Source of the DNA: Nitrososphaerota archaeon
GTDB taxonomy: Archaea; Thermoproteota; Nitrososphaeria; Nitrososphaerales; Gagatemarchaeaceae
Length of the DNA: 64,000 bases
Assembly: GCA_027887045.1 (NCBI GenBank)
Contig: JAPCJH010000002.1
Location: 446,723-510,722 of the forward strand
Reading direction: 5' to 3'
A model generated the notes under the pieces. The model did not search any database. It had not been told where the DNA came from and worked only from the letters and a program-made list of their open reading frames with translations. Below are positions 42,767 through 51,341 of this stretch, one piece after another. Every line of letters begins with the position of its first letter. The first letter of the stretch is position 1. The position numbers were made by a program, and so were the translations under genes.

Positions 42767-43186
42767 CTATTCTCTCGCAGCTACGACGTACTTATTCAAT
42801 CTCGTTTTGACTATTTCCGGCAATTCCGCGGGCCTCGATCTAGCGTCGAGCAGCACGTCGACGACCCTTCCGGTGGCGATCGTCCTCCCATCTTTCACTC
42901 TTTTCACCTTGTGGAGAAAAGTAATGCTCGACCTCCCGATTCTGCTGACCCCGACATTTAGCTCGAGGACCTCATCGAACCGCGCAGACTCGACGTACTT
43001 GCATTCCGCTTCCGCTGCGGCGAACTTTTGGTGGGTCTTCCTCAAGACGTCGTGACGGAGCAGCAGGTGCCTGAAGAGCTCCAGCCTTGCGACGTCGAAG
43101 TACACAAAGTATTGCGCATAATAGACGACTCCCTTGGCGTCAGTCTCCGACAGTCTTACTCTGGTGAGTGTCTTGAAGTACACCAT
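42767..43186 (-). CDS. hot-dog thioesterase (4-hydroxybenzoyl-CoA type)
   Basis: The 139-residue single hot-dog protein has LTRVRLSETDAKGVVYYAQYFVYFDVARLELF, where DAKGVVYYA corresponds to the usual D-x-x-G-x-V-xx-x-x-Y/F active segment of 4HBT-like thioesterases, and a C-terminal VVDVLLD. It hydrolyses acyl- or aryl-CoA. It is in the aromatic cluster, so an aryl-CoA substrate is possible. A TATA-like gtaaaatac on the minus strand (43218-43210) puts the transcript start at the ATG (43186), leaderless. Confidence 0.82.
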   Translation of the reverse strand: MVYFKTLTRVRLSETDAKGVVYYAQYFVYFDVARLELFRHLLLRHDVLRKTHQKFAAAEAECKYVESARFDEVLELNVGVSRIGRSSITFLHKVKRVKDGRTIATGRVVDVLLDARSRPAELPEIVKTRLNKYVVAARE

Positions 43187-43209
43187 CTATTCCCATCCCG
43201 GCTAGACGA

Positions 43210-43251
43210 GTATTTTACACATTGGGCGGTCCGCGACCCCAAATACTTTTA
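43210..43251. promoter_or_regulatory. back-to-back promoters of thioesterase and HpaD-like genes
   Basis: gtaaaatac (minus strand, 43218-43210) lies 24 bases from the thioesterase ATG, and aaatactttta (plus, 43241-43251) lies 25 bases from the dioxygenase GTG. Both would give leaderless messages. Confidence 0.6.
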
Positions 43252-43275
43252 TCGCGCACGGGCCCGAAAATTATC

Positions 43276-44256
43276 GTGCAGCTCAACGTCATGCGCCTGG
43301 GGCACGTGGAGCTGAGAGTGACCGACCTCGACAAAGCGCGTGAGTTCTATGTTGGGATGCTCGGTTTCGTTGAGACGGACGGCGATGCCAACAGGATTTA
43401 TCTGAGAGGCCTAGAAGAGAGATATCACCACAGCGTAGTGCTGAAGCTAGCGCCGACGCCCGGTTTGGCCCACTTCGCTTTCAGGGTAGGCTCGGCCGAC
43501 GACGTGGAGAATCTTGGGAAGCGCTTCAAGAGTGACGGTGTCACGGTTCTACGCAAAGCGAAGGGAGAAGAGAAGGGTCAGGGGGAGGCGATCCGGGTTC
43601 AGGATCCTCTCGGGTTCCCCGTGGAGTTCTACACGGAGATGGACGAAGTCCCGTGGATGCTCCAAGAGTTCCACCTGCACAGGGGCGCTAGACCAGCACG
43701 GATAGACCACGTGAACATACAGACTCCTTACGTCCAGCGCGGGTTCGAATATTATACGAAGGATCTGGGATTCAGCGTAACCGAGGACACGGTGACTGAC
43801 GATGGGAAACTATGGGCCGTGTGGTTGCGGAGGAAGCAGAACGTCCACGACATTGCCATAATGAATGGGACGGGCCCCAGGTTTCACCACTTCGGGGTCT
43901 GGCTCCCCGACATTACCTCTGTCATAAGGGTCTGTGACATCCTGGCGGGGGCGGGGATGCAGGACAGGATCGAACGCGGTCCGGGGCGCCACGGAGTTTC
44001 GAACGCGTTCTTCGTCTACGTTAGAGATCTGGACGGTAATCGGGTGGAATTCTATACCGGTGACTACATGACGGCAGACCCGAATTGGAAGCCTATCAGG
44101 TGGTCGCTCGAAGACAAGAATAGAGGAACATTCTGGGGAGCGACGCCCCCCCGCAGCTGGTTTGATGAAGCTTCTCCGGTGGAATCAATCTTCGACGGAA
44201 ATTTGGTAACCCCCATCGAGGTAATCAGTCAGGACAGACCGCACTTCGTCACATAG
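43276..44256 (+). CDS. extradiol ring-cleavage dioxygenase, HpaD-like
   Basis: The protein is a two-module vicinal-oxygen-chelate dioxygenase. It starts with RLGHVELRVTDLDKAREFYVGMLGF, and the C-terminal module has the metal ligands in ARIDHVNIQ, RFHHFGVWLPD and GNRVEFYTGDY (His, His, Glu). It fits homoprotocatechuate 2,3-dioxygenase or related catechol dioxygenases, with 3,4-dihydroxyphenylacetate as the substrate suggested by the adjacent HpaB gene. The frame opens at 43222, but the GTG at 43276 sits 25 bases after aaatactttta and gives the standard N-terminus. The HpaB gene follows after 10 bases. Confidence 0.92.
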   Translation: MQLNVMRLGHVELRVTDLDKAREFYVGMLGFVETDGDANRIYLRGLEERYHHSVVLKLAPTPGLAHFAFRVGSADDVENLGKRFKSDGVTVLRKAKGEEKGQGEAIRVQDPLGFPVEFYTEMDEVPWMLQEFHLHRGARPARIDHVNIQTPYVQRGFEYYTKDLGFSVTEDTVTDDGKLWAVWLRRKQNVHDIAIMNGTGPRFHHFGVWLPDITSVIRVCDILAGAGMQDRIERGPGRHGVSNAFFVYVRDLDGNRVEFYTGDYMTADPNWKPIRWSLEDKNRGTFWGATPPRSWFDEASPVESIFDGNLVTPIEVISQDRPHFVT

Positions 44257-44266
44257 GTGACCCTGT

Positions 44267-45742
44267 TTGCCAGCGAGACGCGGAGAAGATTACATCAAGA
44301 GCATCAAGGAGAGGCAGCCGACCGTATTTTACGGGGGCGAGGTCGTCAAGGATGTAACCACGCACCCTGCGTTCAGCGTCGCCGTCAAGACCCTGGCGAG
44401 GATGTACGACCTGCAGTGGGAGGACGGATATAGGGAAAAGCTCACCTACACACTCCCGGGGAGAGGCGACCGAGTCGGCATAAGCTACCTGATCCCGGAT
44501 TCGACGGAGAAGCTCATCAGGATAAGAGAAGGCTCCACGCTGATATACGACAACATGTATGGTTTCTTCGGTCGCTGTTTCGATTACCTGAACATCTGGA
44601 CGGGGGTTTTCGCGGCGCACTCCAAAGACTTCTTCGGGCAACCCGAGCCCAGGTTCGGGGAGAACGTCGTCAATTTTCACGAGCGTTGCAGGGACAACGA
44701 TGTCTTCCTGACGCACGCCATCGTGGCGCCTTCTGTCGACCGCTCGAAGATGGCGTCCCAACTGGCCGACCCTTTCATCCAGGCGGGGGTGGTGTCCGAG
44801 AATTCGCGGGGGATAGTGGTGAGGGGAGCCGCGATGGTGTCGACCGCAGCCCCATACGCGGAGGAACTGATCTACTTCCCGAACATGCTCAGGGACCCGG
44901 ACCCGAGGTACGCGTTGGCTTTCGCGTGTGCGACGAACTCCAAGGGCCTAAAATTTTTGGCCCGGAGAGCCTTCACCCCGAGGCCCGAAAACACGCCGTT
45001 CGAATATCCGATGAGTTCCCGTTTCGAAGAGAGCGACGCCTTCGTCATCTTCGACGACGTCCTCGTTCCGTGGGAGGGCGTCTTCGTCTACAAGCAGGTG
45101 GAGAAGATTCCGCTCATGATGTGGAAGGGCGTGATGATGAAGGCCTGGTTCAATCATCACTTCAACATCCAGTACTACTCGAGGCTCAAGTTCCTGACCG
45201 GACTGGCTATCGTGATATCCACCACGGTCGGGATCGACAAGTTCGTCAACGTTCAAGAAAAGATCGGGGAGCTGTTGATCTATCTCAACTTGACGAAAGC
45301 GTCGATAATCGCAGCCGAGACGGCCGCGACGAAGCTCCCGAACGGGTTGGTGAGGCCCAACGCGGAGATCGCTGTTTCCTGCAGCCAGTTCAACATGAAG
45401 GCGATCCCGCGCGCAAACGAGATCATCAAGCTCCTCGCCGCGGGTTCTATGATCTCGCTTCCCTCATCGGTCAAAGACCTGGAGAATCCAGAAATCAGGA
45501 AATATATCGACAAGTACCTTTCGGGGACGGGAACATCGGCGCTTGAGAGGATCAAGGTCTTCAATCTGGCGTGGGACGTTGTGAGCAGCGAGGCCGGGCA
45601 GCGTTATGAGTTGTACGACAGGTTCAGCCGCGGGGACCCCACGATAATGTGGGCGAAGATGTACGAGCAGTTTGACGACCAGAGAGACGAAAGCGTGGCG
45701 ATGGTCCGTAGACTTCTGGACGAGATGGGGGGTCCGAAGTGA
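44267..45742 (+). CDS. hpaB: 4-hydroxyphenylacetate 3-monooxygenase, oxygenase component
   Basis: The 491-residue FADH2-dependent oxygenase has a typical N-terminus RRGEDYIKSI, GRCFDYLNIW, NDVFLTHAIVAPSVDRSK and SENSRGIVVRGAAMVSTAAPYAEE, then FDDVLVPWEGVFVY and ALERIKVFNLAWDVVSSEAGQRYELY. It adds the second hydroxyl to 4-hydroxyphenylacetate, using reduced flavin from the reductase. It is co-transcribed with the extradiol dioxygenase gene 10 bases upstream. TTG start. Confidence 0.93.
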   Translation: MPARRGEDYIKSIKERQPTVFYGGEVVKDVTTHPAFSVAVKTLARMYDLQWEDGYREKLTYTLPGRGDRVGISYLIPDSTEKLIRIREGSTLIYDNMYGFFGRCFDYLNIWTGVFAAHSKDFFGQPEPRFGENVVNFHERCRDNDVFLTHAIVAPSVDRSKMASQLADPFIQAGVVSENSRGIVVRGAAMVSTAAPYAEELIYFPNMLRDPDPRYALAFACATNSKGLKFLARRAFTPRPENTPFEYPMSSRFEESDAFVIFDDVLVPWEGVFVYKQVEKIPLMMWKGVMMKAWFNHHFNIQYYSRLKFLTGLAIVISTTVGIDKFVNVQEKIGELLIYLNLTKASIIAAETAATKLPNGLVRPNAEIAVSCSQFNMKAIPRANEIIKLLAAGSMISLPSSVKDLENPEIRKYIDKYLSGTGTSALERIKVFNLAWDVVSSEAGQRYELYDRFSRGDPTIMWAKMYEQFDDQRDESVAMVRRLLDEMGGPK

Positions 45743-45745
45743 ATC

Positions 45746-46682
45746 CTATTCCGGCACGACCCGGTTCCTGAGAGTTCCTATCCCCTCTATCGTGAGCTCG
45801 AGCTCCCCGTCCCTCGAGGGGAGCACCCATTGTGAAGGGTCCACCCCCTCCAACATAGATTGTACCCACCCTACGCTTCCGCAGGACACGAGGTCGCCTG
45901 GAAATAGTGTGAGGAAGCGGGAGGCGTAGGAAGCGATTTCCTCCGGAGTGAATATGTATTCCGAAGTGTTCCCGTCTTGAATCGTCTCGCCGTTGAATTT
46001 TGTCGTCAGCCGAAGCGATCCGGTGTCCCCGAGTTCGTCGGAACTGACTATGAACGGGCCCATCGGGCCAAAGGTGTCGTGGTTCTTCGAACGGAAGAGG
46101 GGACCTCGAACGGTCGTCTTCCTAATCTGATTCGTCTGCGGGTCCCTCCTGTAGGCTTCGTAGCTGTCGCTCTTCGTGTCCGCGGGCGCGGTGACGTCGT
46201 TGAAAATGGTGTAGCCGAAAATCCCATCTTCAGCCTCGCGCTTCGTGGCCTTCGCCAGTTTCTTTCCCACGACCGCGGCCAGCTCTACCTCCGGTCTGAT
46301 CCCTTCCTTCGGCGCGATGATGGCGTCTCCCGGGCCGATTACCAAAGTCGAAGCTTTCAGGTCAAGGCGTGGCCTGTCAAGGGAGACGTCGCTTCCGCCG
46401 AGCATGCCCCGAGTGTTGACTATCGCGAGGAGTATCTTGGGGGGGCGCGGCAGGGGGGCGAGCAACTTCACCTCCGCGAGAGGTATCGGCGTTCCCGACT
46501 TCGCCATCTTCTCAGAGCGCGCCCATAGCTCGGGTCCCCCATCCAAGAATTCCTGGGCGGACAGAACTTCCTTGCGCCCTGATGTGTCGAACGGTGGTCC
46601 CGCTTCCAGAACCGAATCGCCCACTATGATCCCCGCGCGGGGAGGCAAGGACTTTGGACCCGCGAATACGCAAATTTTCAAA
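45746..46682 (-). CDS. fumarylacetoacetate hydrolase-family enzyme, HpaG/HpaH-like
   Basis: The protein starts with KICVFAGPKSLPPRAGIIVG, then has IGPGDAIIAPKEGIRPEVELAAVVGK (the metal-site region), FGYTIFNDVTA, and a C-terminal FTPEEIASYASRFLTLFPGDLVSCGS. Members act as 2-hydroxyhepta-2,4-dienedioate isomerase/decarboxylase or hydratase, or on related acylpyruvates. In the cluster it most likely follows the dehydrogenase in homoprotocatechuate breakdown. The frame continues to ATG 46756, but TTG 46682 is preferred because of a TATA-like ctataaa (46716-46710). The stop lies next to that of hpaB. Confidence 0.88.
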
Positions 46683-46708
46683 CGCAATGGGTCGGGACAG
46701 TCAGAGGA

Positions 46709-46717
46709 TTTATAGAT
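46709..46717. promoter_or_regulatory. bidirectional TATA box, FAH-family and decarboxylase-like genes
   Basis: tttatag/ctataaa can be read as TATA both ways. It lies 22 bases before the GTG of the plus-strand gene and 28 bases before the TTG of the minus-strand gene, so one site could start two leaderless transcripts. Confidence 0.6.
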
Positions 46718-46737
46718 TCGATTCGGCCCCGGCAATC

Positions 46738-47502
46738 GTGTCGTCCGGTCATCCACTCGAGCCGGCCCCTGGCGGTCTGGTAGAGCCTGGCCCGTGGCAT
46801 TACGGTGCGGACTACATCGGTGTCTATTTCAAAGCCGAGAGGGAGACGCTCCAGGCTCTTTTGCCGAAAGGACTGCAGGTCGGCGACGGGACCTGCCTCG
46901 CTTACGTTTGCGAGATAATATCTTACAGCGAGAACGGTTCCCACGACGCCAACCAGGACCCGGAGAGGACACAATATGGGGAGGCGGCATATGGGATCGG
47001 GTGTTCTTTCAAAGGGAATCCGGGGATCTACTTTCCATTGATGTGGGTCGACAAGGTCTGGTCGCTCGCAAGAGGATGGTTCAATGGCTACGCCAAGAGA
47101 TACGCGGAGAAGGTTATCATGACAAAGTTTCATCCGCTCAATCCCTACATGGTTTCGGCGAGGGAGGACAGCGAGCTCTCGGGTTACGCCTCCTCAGGCG
47201 GAGAAAAGGTGTTCTCTCTTCGGGTTAAGCTTCTGAAGCGCGGAGAGAAGGCCGATCTGGTCAACTTCGGCGCTACGTACGGCTTGAGGAGATTCCCTCG
47301 GACGAGTGAGGGTCAGGTTCAAGTCAACGAACTCGTCGAGGTGCAGAAGTACAACGCTCGGACCTCTGATGTGTGGTCGGGAGAGGGGAAAGTTTGGTTT
47401 AGCGGCATTGAAGAGATGGGTGAGCTGAACATGGTCCGAGGTGTGATGTACAGGTCTGGGTTCTCGATAAGCGGGGCTAAAGTCCTGACGACGGGCGACT
47501 GA
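46738..47502 (+). CDS. acetoacetate decarboxylase-family protein
   Basis: The protein resembles acetoacetate decarboxylase-like enzymes: GPWHYGADYIGVYF, LPKGLQVGDGTCLAYVCEI, FKGNPGIYFPLMWVDKVWSL then GWFNGYAKRYAEKV, where AKRYA matches the catalytic-Lys segment FPKKLA of the family. Members decarboxylate or hydrate small keto acids through a Schiff base. It may act on a product of ring cleavage. The frame extends to 46654, but GTG 46738 sits 22 bases after the shared TATA box. Divergent from the FAH-family gene. Confidence 0.72.
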   Translation: MSSGHPLEPAPGGLVEPGPWHYGADYIGVYFKAERETLQALLPKGLQVGDGTCLAYVCEIISYSENGSHDANQDPERTQYGEAAYGIGCSFKGNPGIYFPLMWVDKVWSLARGWFNGYAKRYAEKVIMTKFHPLNPYMVSAREDSELSGYASSGGEKVFSLRVKLLKRGEKADLVNFGATYGLRRFPRTSEGQVQVNELVEVQKYNARTSDVWSGEGKVWFSGIEEMGELNMVRGVMYRSGFSISGAKVLTTGD

Positions 47503-47529
47503 CCTTGTGAAACGCTGGTGCGTTGAGCA

Positions 47530-48237
47530 CTAGTCCTTCTTTATGAACTTCGGTACCTCTGACAGGTCGGCTACCCTGGAGCAACGCGCGAGCGGATATC
47601 GGTTGTCCCTGTCCACGAGCACTGCTCCCATTCCGACCCCCTCTGCACCCAGGACGTCCGCGTCGTACAAATCCCCGACGTGAATAGACTCTCGGGGGGT
47701 GACCCCGGCTAGATCAAGTGCCCGCCGAAAAATCTCGGGATGCGGTTTTGCGTAGCCATAGATTCCAGATATTACGACTGGGTCTAGGTACTTCTGGAGA
47801 CCAAGCTTCTCCACGGTCTGGCTTGTTTCTGGAGGGGCGTTTGAAATGAGGCCGAGGATGAAGCCTTCGGATTTCAACTGGGAGAGTAGGTGATTGGATT
47901 CTGGATAGAGTGCAGGTCGGACTTCGTCTTCGAGCTTAGGCCAACTGTCTCGGATGAGCTCGGCGAGGCGCGTCAGCTCTTCGGTGTCCCCAGGTATCGA
48001 CATCTCGTTTAGAACCATGTAGTCAAGTTTGGCGTAGGCTCGTTTTGTCTCCTTTTCGTTGTGAATCCTTAAACCGTATTGCTTTACCCATTCTGGCTCT
48101 ATCTTGAAGTAGGCGTCGTGGACTTGGGACTCCGCTACGTTGTGACCCTCCCACCCGAGAACGGTTTTCATTATGGTATCGCGACGCATCTTCAGGAGCG
48201 TGCCACCGAGGTCGAAGAATATGGCCCGTGTCTTCAA
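47530..48237 (-). CDS. HAD-superfamily hydrolase
   Basis: The 235-residue HAD phosphatase has the nucleophile motif AIFFDLGGTLL (catalytic Asp9, GG in place of the usual DG), motif II GLISNAPP, motif III HPEIFRRAL with the upstream Lys, and motif IV HVGDLYDADVLGAEGVGMGAVLV. A helical cap follows the first motif. It hydrolyses a small phosphate ester; the exact substrate is not readable. Near the end of the aromatic cluster but probably unrelated. Confidence 0.88.
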   Translation of the reverse strand: MKTRAIFFDLGGTLLKMRRDTIMKTVLGWEGHNVAESQVHDAYFKIEPEWVKQYGLRIHNEKETKRAYAKLDYMVLNEMSIPGDTEELTRLAELIRDSWPKLEDEVRPALYPESNHLLSQLKSEGFILGLISNAPPETSQTVEKLGLQKYLDPVVISGIYGYAKPHPEIFRRALDLAGVTPRESIHVGDLYDADVLGAEGVGMGAVLVDRDNRYPLARCSRVADLSEVPKFIKKD

Positions 48238-48319
48238 GTGATTTCAAGCAGAGTTGGTCAGCCGATAAATGTGTTTCAGGGCTGGCTCTAGATGAACTGA
48301 GGCTTTGCAACGCGGATTC

Positions 48320-48610
48320 TCACCCAGAAGTGGAAAATTCCTTAGAAAGAGTCTCGTGCACTGCTCGGGCGAAAGTTTCGACCCCCACCTCGACGACACC
48401 GATGTTGAGCAGCCGGCAACGCTTAGCCAGCTTTCGGTCAGTCGTCACCACAAAGTAATTGTTCTTTCTTGCCAGTTCCACAATCTCATCGTCGGATTTT
48501 CCGGATCCGATCGACTCTCGCACCGTGACGATTTTCCAACCGAGATCCTTGAGGAACACGTCCATCCCCAGTATCGGCTCGTCGAGGAGGATTGTGGGCC
48601 TTGTCCGCAA
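48320..48610 (-). CDS. DUF5615 PIN-like protein
   Basis: The core TILLDEPILGMDVFLKDLGWKI, GKSDDEIVELARKNNYFVVTTDRKLAKRC and VEVGVETF is that of DUF5615, a PIN-like family of putative RNases often found as toxins or Mut7-C-like proteins. The acidic residues of DEPILGMD and SDDEIVE and TTD fit the metal site. The frame extends to 48664, but a TATA-like aaatacttag (about 48643-48634) puts the transcript start at the TTG of 48610, which also gives the family N-terminus. No antitoxin gene is visible. Confidence 0.75.
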   Translation of the reverse strand: MRTRPTILLDEPILGMDVFLKDLGWKIVTVRESIGSGKSDDEIVELARKNNYFVVTTDRKLAKRCRLLNIGVVEVGVETFARAVHETLSKEFSTSG

Positions 48611-48699
48611 GGTTTCGTCCAAGACCACGACTAAGTATTTTTGCGTTGTCCGGGGAGACAACATGAACAGAATTAGACTCCCTCGGCGTAGCCATAGCG

Positions 48700-49284
48700 T
48701 TGAGGCTCGAGGAAGAGGTAGTCTGGAGTACGCTCAGCTGGCCTGGTCTGGAGCGGTGCGCCCTCTGGCGGGATCGGAGGGGGTGGATGCTGAAGGGTTC
48801 CGCGGTGGCTATCTATGGGAAGGTTCCCTACATTGTGACGTACTCCCTTATCCTCGACGACGCCTGGAAAACCCGAAGGGTAGCCGTTGAGCTGGAGAGA
48901 GGAGGGTCCCGCAAATCGTTGGAAATCATGGTTGACGAGGGAGGAAGGTGGTGGAATCGCGGCAAGAAGCTTGCCTCCCTGGCGAAGTGCGTCGACGTCG
49001 ACCTTCAGATCACTCCCTGCACGAACATGCTGCCGATCAATCGGCTCCGCCCGAAGGTCGGCCAGACGGTGAAAGTCGTCGCGGCGTGGGTGAGATTTCC
49101 CGGCCTTGAAATCCAGCCTCTCGAGCAGGAGTACGCTAATTTGGGAAGAAGGAGGTATCGCTACACGAGCAAGAATTTCACGACGGAAATTCGGGTGGAT
49201 CGCTTTGGGCTTCCGAAGGTGTATCCTGGTTTCTGGGTTCGGAAGGCGACGTACCGACCTGCCCATACCCTTGGAGGTCGATGA
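48700..49284 (+). CDS. putative glycolipid-binding protein (DUF1089)
   Basis: The 194-residue protein matches the putative glycolipid-binding family (PF06475): GLERCALWRDRRGWMLKGSAVA, PYIVTYSLILDDAWKTRRVAVE, KCVDVDLQITPCTNMLPINRL, VRFPGLEIQPLEQEYANLGRRRY and a final GLPKVYPGFWVRK. The barrel-like fold binds lipids or hydrophobic ligands in bacterial homologues. TTG start. Its last 107 bases overlap the 3' end of the convergent 49178-49516 gene. Confidence 0.78.
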   Translation: MRLEEEVVWSTLSWPGLERCALWRDRRGWMLKGSAVAIYGKVPYIVTYSLILDDAWKTRRVAVELERGGSRKSLEIMVDEGGRWWNRGKKLASLAKCVDVDLQITPCTNMLPINRLRPKVGQTVKVVAAWVRFPGLEIQPLEQEYANLGRRRYRYTSKNFTTEIRVDRFGLPKVYPGFWVRKATYRPAHTLGGR

Positions 49285-49516
49285 CGCCGGCCTCCAGCCT
49301 TCGAGATTCCTCCTCGGTGACTTCGTGACTCCTGAGCCCGAAATTCGTTTCCCTCTCCCAGTCGTCGCAGACCATCGAAGAGAGTATGAAGGCCAGATAT
49401 TTGGCACATGTAAATCTGCCCGCCCTGTAGTACCTCAGATGGGCGCAGTTATTGCACTTGCTCCTCGCGCCAGGCTCGTCGACCGCCACGAACCTCAAGT
49501 TGGGAGGAAGGCTCAA
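49178..49516 (-). CDS. small Cys-rich hypothetical protein
   Basis: The 112-residue frame has SKCNNCAHLRYYRAGRFTC and ILSSMVCDDWERE, a likely zinc site with four Cys, and an acidic, low-complexity C-terminal tail that overlaps the glycolipid-binding gene on the opposite strand by 107 bases. The Cys-bearing part, outside the overlap, looks well formed and like other small archaeal zinc proteins. No family name. The tail may be non-essential or read from an accidental open frame. Confidence 0.5.
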   Translation of the reverse strand: MSLPPNLRFVAVDEPGARSKCNNCAHLRYYRAGRFTCAKYLAFILSSMVCDDWERETNFGLRSHEVTEEESRRLEAGVIDLQGYGQVGTSPSEPRNQDTPSEAQSDPPEFPS

Positions 49517-49542
49517 GGTAGAAATAGAATCGAAGTGGGCTC

Positions 49543-50100
49543 TTAAGCACCGACCTGCGTCGGCTGCTGGGCCTTTAGCATCTCAAAATAGTGCTTCCGG
49601 AACTTCGCGACTTTAGGGGCTATTACTACCTGACAGTACCCCTGGTTAGGATTCCTCTGGAAGTAGTCCTTGTGGTAGTCTTCTGCTTTGTAGAAGATCC
49701 CGAAAGGTATGAGCTGCGTTACAATTGGCTTCCCCCAGATCTTTGACGTATTGACATCTTCAATCACTTGTTCGGCGGTCCGTTTCTGTTCGTCGTTCCT
49801 ATAGAAAATCACCGACCTGTATTGCGTCCCGACGTCGCCACCCTGGCGGTTCAGCGTGGTCGGGTCGTGGACCGTGAAGAAAACCTGCAAAAGCTCCTTC
49901 AGGGAAATTGTGCTTGGATCGAACGTGACTTGGGCAACTTCGGCGTGCCCGGTCCTGCCTGTGCAAACTTGCTCGTAAGAAGGGTTTGGGACGGTCCCGC
50001 CAGAATAGCCGGGCTCGACGCTCTGAACCCCCCTGAGCTCTTGGAAGACAGCTTCGGTGCACCAGAAGCAGCCGCCTCCCAGAGTAACGATCTCGTTCAA
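49543..50100 (-). CDS. msrA: peptide methionine sulfoxide reductase MsrA
   Basis: The enzyme repairs S-methionine sulfoxide. The N-terminus gives [19 protein letters not shown] (catalytic Cys in GCFWC), with [17 protein letters not shown] and a late [15 protein letters not shown]. An open frame extends upstream to 50307, but sequence before [12 protein letters not shown] is unlike the family and a TATA-like gtttatatc (50134-50126) lies 26 bases before TTG 50100. A leaderless TTG start is therefore preferred. Confidence 0.93.
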   Translation of the reverse strand: MNEIVTLGGGCFWCTEAVFQELRGVQSVEPGYSGGTVPNPSYEQVCTGRTGHAEVAQVTFDPSTISLKELLQVFFTVHDPTTLNRQGGDVGTQYRSVIFYRNDEQKRTAEQVIEDVNTSKIWGKPIVTQLIPFGIFYKAEDYHKDYFQRNPNQGYCQVVIAPKVAKFRKHYFEMLKAQQPTQVGA

Positions 50101-50210
50101 TCTAATTATGCCACGGGTGCTTTCTGATATAAACGAGTTGCGTTTCTGCCAAGGGTCTCGTGCGGTTGGAGCCAAACCAAAAATAGCTTGTCTGGAGCTC
50201 GACACCTGGC

Positions 50211-50582
50211 ATGCAGCCATCGGGGACAAGATCACGGGTGTTCTGGATTTGGATCGTTGCGGGGGTACTGCTGGTCTTCCTTGCGGCTCTTCTAGTTCTT
50301 GTACCAAGGTACGCTCGGCCGACGGCGCCCCTTGCCCAAGATACGGGATACTGGTCGTTCCTCGTACCTGTGATAATTATCTTCGTGTTTTTTGGCTTGA
50401 CCAGAACACTTCTCCGGCCGCGAGGAGCTTGGGGGTGGGGGTACAGATGGCGTTGGCGGGAGTATGACAGGACCGCGAGGATCCTCCGCGAGCGTTACGC
50501 GAGGGGTGAAATCACGAAGGAGCAGTTTGACCAGATGATGAACGAGCTCGAAGACCGTTCGCGGGTTCCGGGGAACATTTGA
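50211..50582 (+). CDS. SHOCT-domain membrane protein
   Basis: The 123-residue protein has two TM helices ([20 protein letters not shown] and [19 protein letters not shown]), a Trp/Arg-rich stretch [11 protein letters not shown], and a C-terminal SHOCT motif [25 protein letters not shown] (short C-terminal domain) is a presumed oligomerisation or nucleic-acid-binding motif on membrane proteins. Divergent from msrA. Function unknown. Confidence 0.78.
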   Translation: MQPSGTRSRVFWIWIVAGVLLVFLAALLVLVPRYARPTAPLAQDTGYWSFLVPVIIIFVFFGLTRTLLRPRGAWGWGYRWRWREYDRTARILRERYARGEITKEQFDQMMNELEDRSRVPGNI

Positions 50583-50668
50583 CTGGGTCCATGACGAGCT
50601 TCCGGCTCACTTGGACGAACTCGAGTGGAGAATTTCGGGCGACAAACATCGTCCCGGAGCCGTGACCC

Positions 50669-51310
50669 TCAGTTCGTACCTTCGGTATGCCTGGTTTCCT
50701 TCACGCGCTGATAGTATCGGCGGGCTTTTGCCCTGTTCCCGCAGTCACTCATATCGCACCAGCGACGGTTACCATTCTTTGTCGTGTCGATGAAGAGCCA
50801 CCCGCATCCTTCTACGTCGTTCGCGCAGCGACGTACTCTACCGAGCTCCCCCCGCGTCAGCAGGTCGGCCGCCGATTTGGCGACGGGCCACAGCAACACG
50901 TCAAGGCCTTTTTCCCCGGCCATCGTCCAGGTAAAACCAGATTCATTCCCGACAATCCGAAGAACCCCGTACGCCTCTGAGACGGCCTCGTTGAGGATGT
51001 CAATGTCCGTGGAGCTCGGGCGTCGACCATCCGAAACGTCCCTGAAGATTCTGTAGATTGCTTCTCGGAGAGCGATAGCCCGCCGGTGCACGCGGGCCGC
51101 TCTACTTAGATCCCTTCGTGACTCTTGGAAAAGGGCGGCTCCCTCTGAATCGCCGATGAGTCCTACCCGAATTCCCCACGAGACCAATTCTGAATACTCC
51201 GTCAATTTCTCTTTCGGAGTGTCGCTCGAATGCCAGCTTACGGTATTAGCAAATTCCAGGCAGAGAGGTTTAGCCGGGTTGTCTTCGAAGCCGAATTCGC
51301 TCTTGCTCAT
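50669..51310 (-). CDS. CGNR zinc-finger protein with ABATE-like N-terminus
   Basis: The 213-residue protein has an N-terminal ABATE-type region (CLEFANTVSWH) and helices RAIALREAIYRIF. A C-terminal zinc finger reads RRCANDVEGCGWLFIDTTKNGNRRWCDMSDCGNR. This is the CGNR family common in Actinobacteria and other bacteria, rare in archaea, and proposed to be DNA-binding stress regulators. Its codons match the surroundings, so any transfer is not recent. Divergent from the gene at 51417. Confidence 0.87.
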   Translation of the reverse strand: MSKSEFGFEDNPAKPLCLEFANTVSWHSSDTPKEKLTEYSELVSWGIRVGLIGDSEGAALFQESRRDLSRAARVHRRAIALREAIYRIFRDVSDGRRPSSTDIDILNEAVSEAYGVLRIVGNESGFTWTMAGEKGLDVLLWPVAKSAADLLTRGELGRVRRCANDVEGCGWLFIDTTKNGNRRWCDMSDCGNRAKARRYYQRVKETRHTEGTN

Positions 51311-51341
51311 GGAGTCTCTGCAGAGGTCGCTCGCTTAATAA

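Noticed and set aside
44686-45546. Long plus-strand frame of 286 codons inside hpaB
   Set aside because: It is out of frame with the clear hpaB product and Arg/Gly-rich, typical of a GC-driven shadow.
48320-48610. Toxin-antitoxin pair based on the DUF5615 gene
   Set aside because: No small antitoxin-like gene lies next to it; the neighbour is a glycolipid-binding protein.
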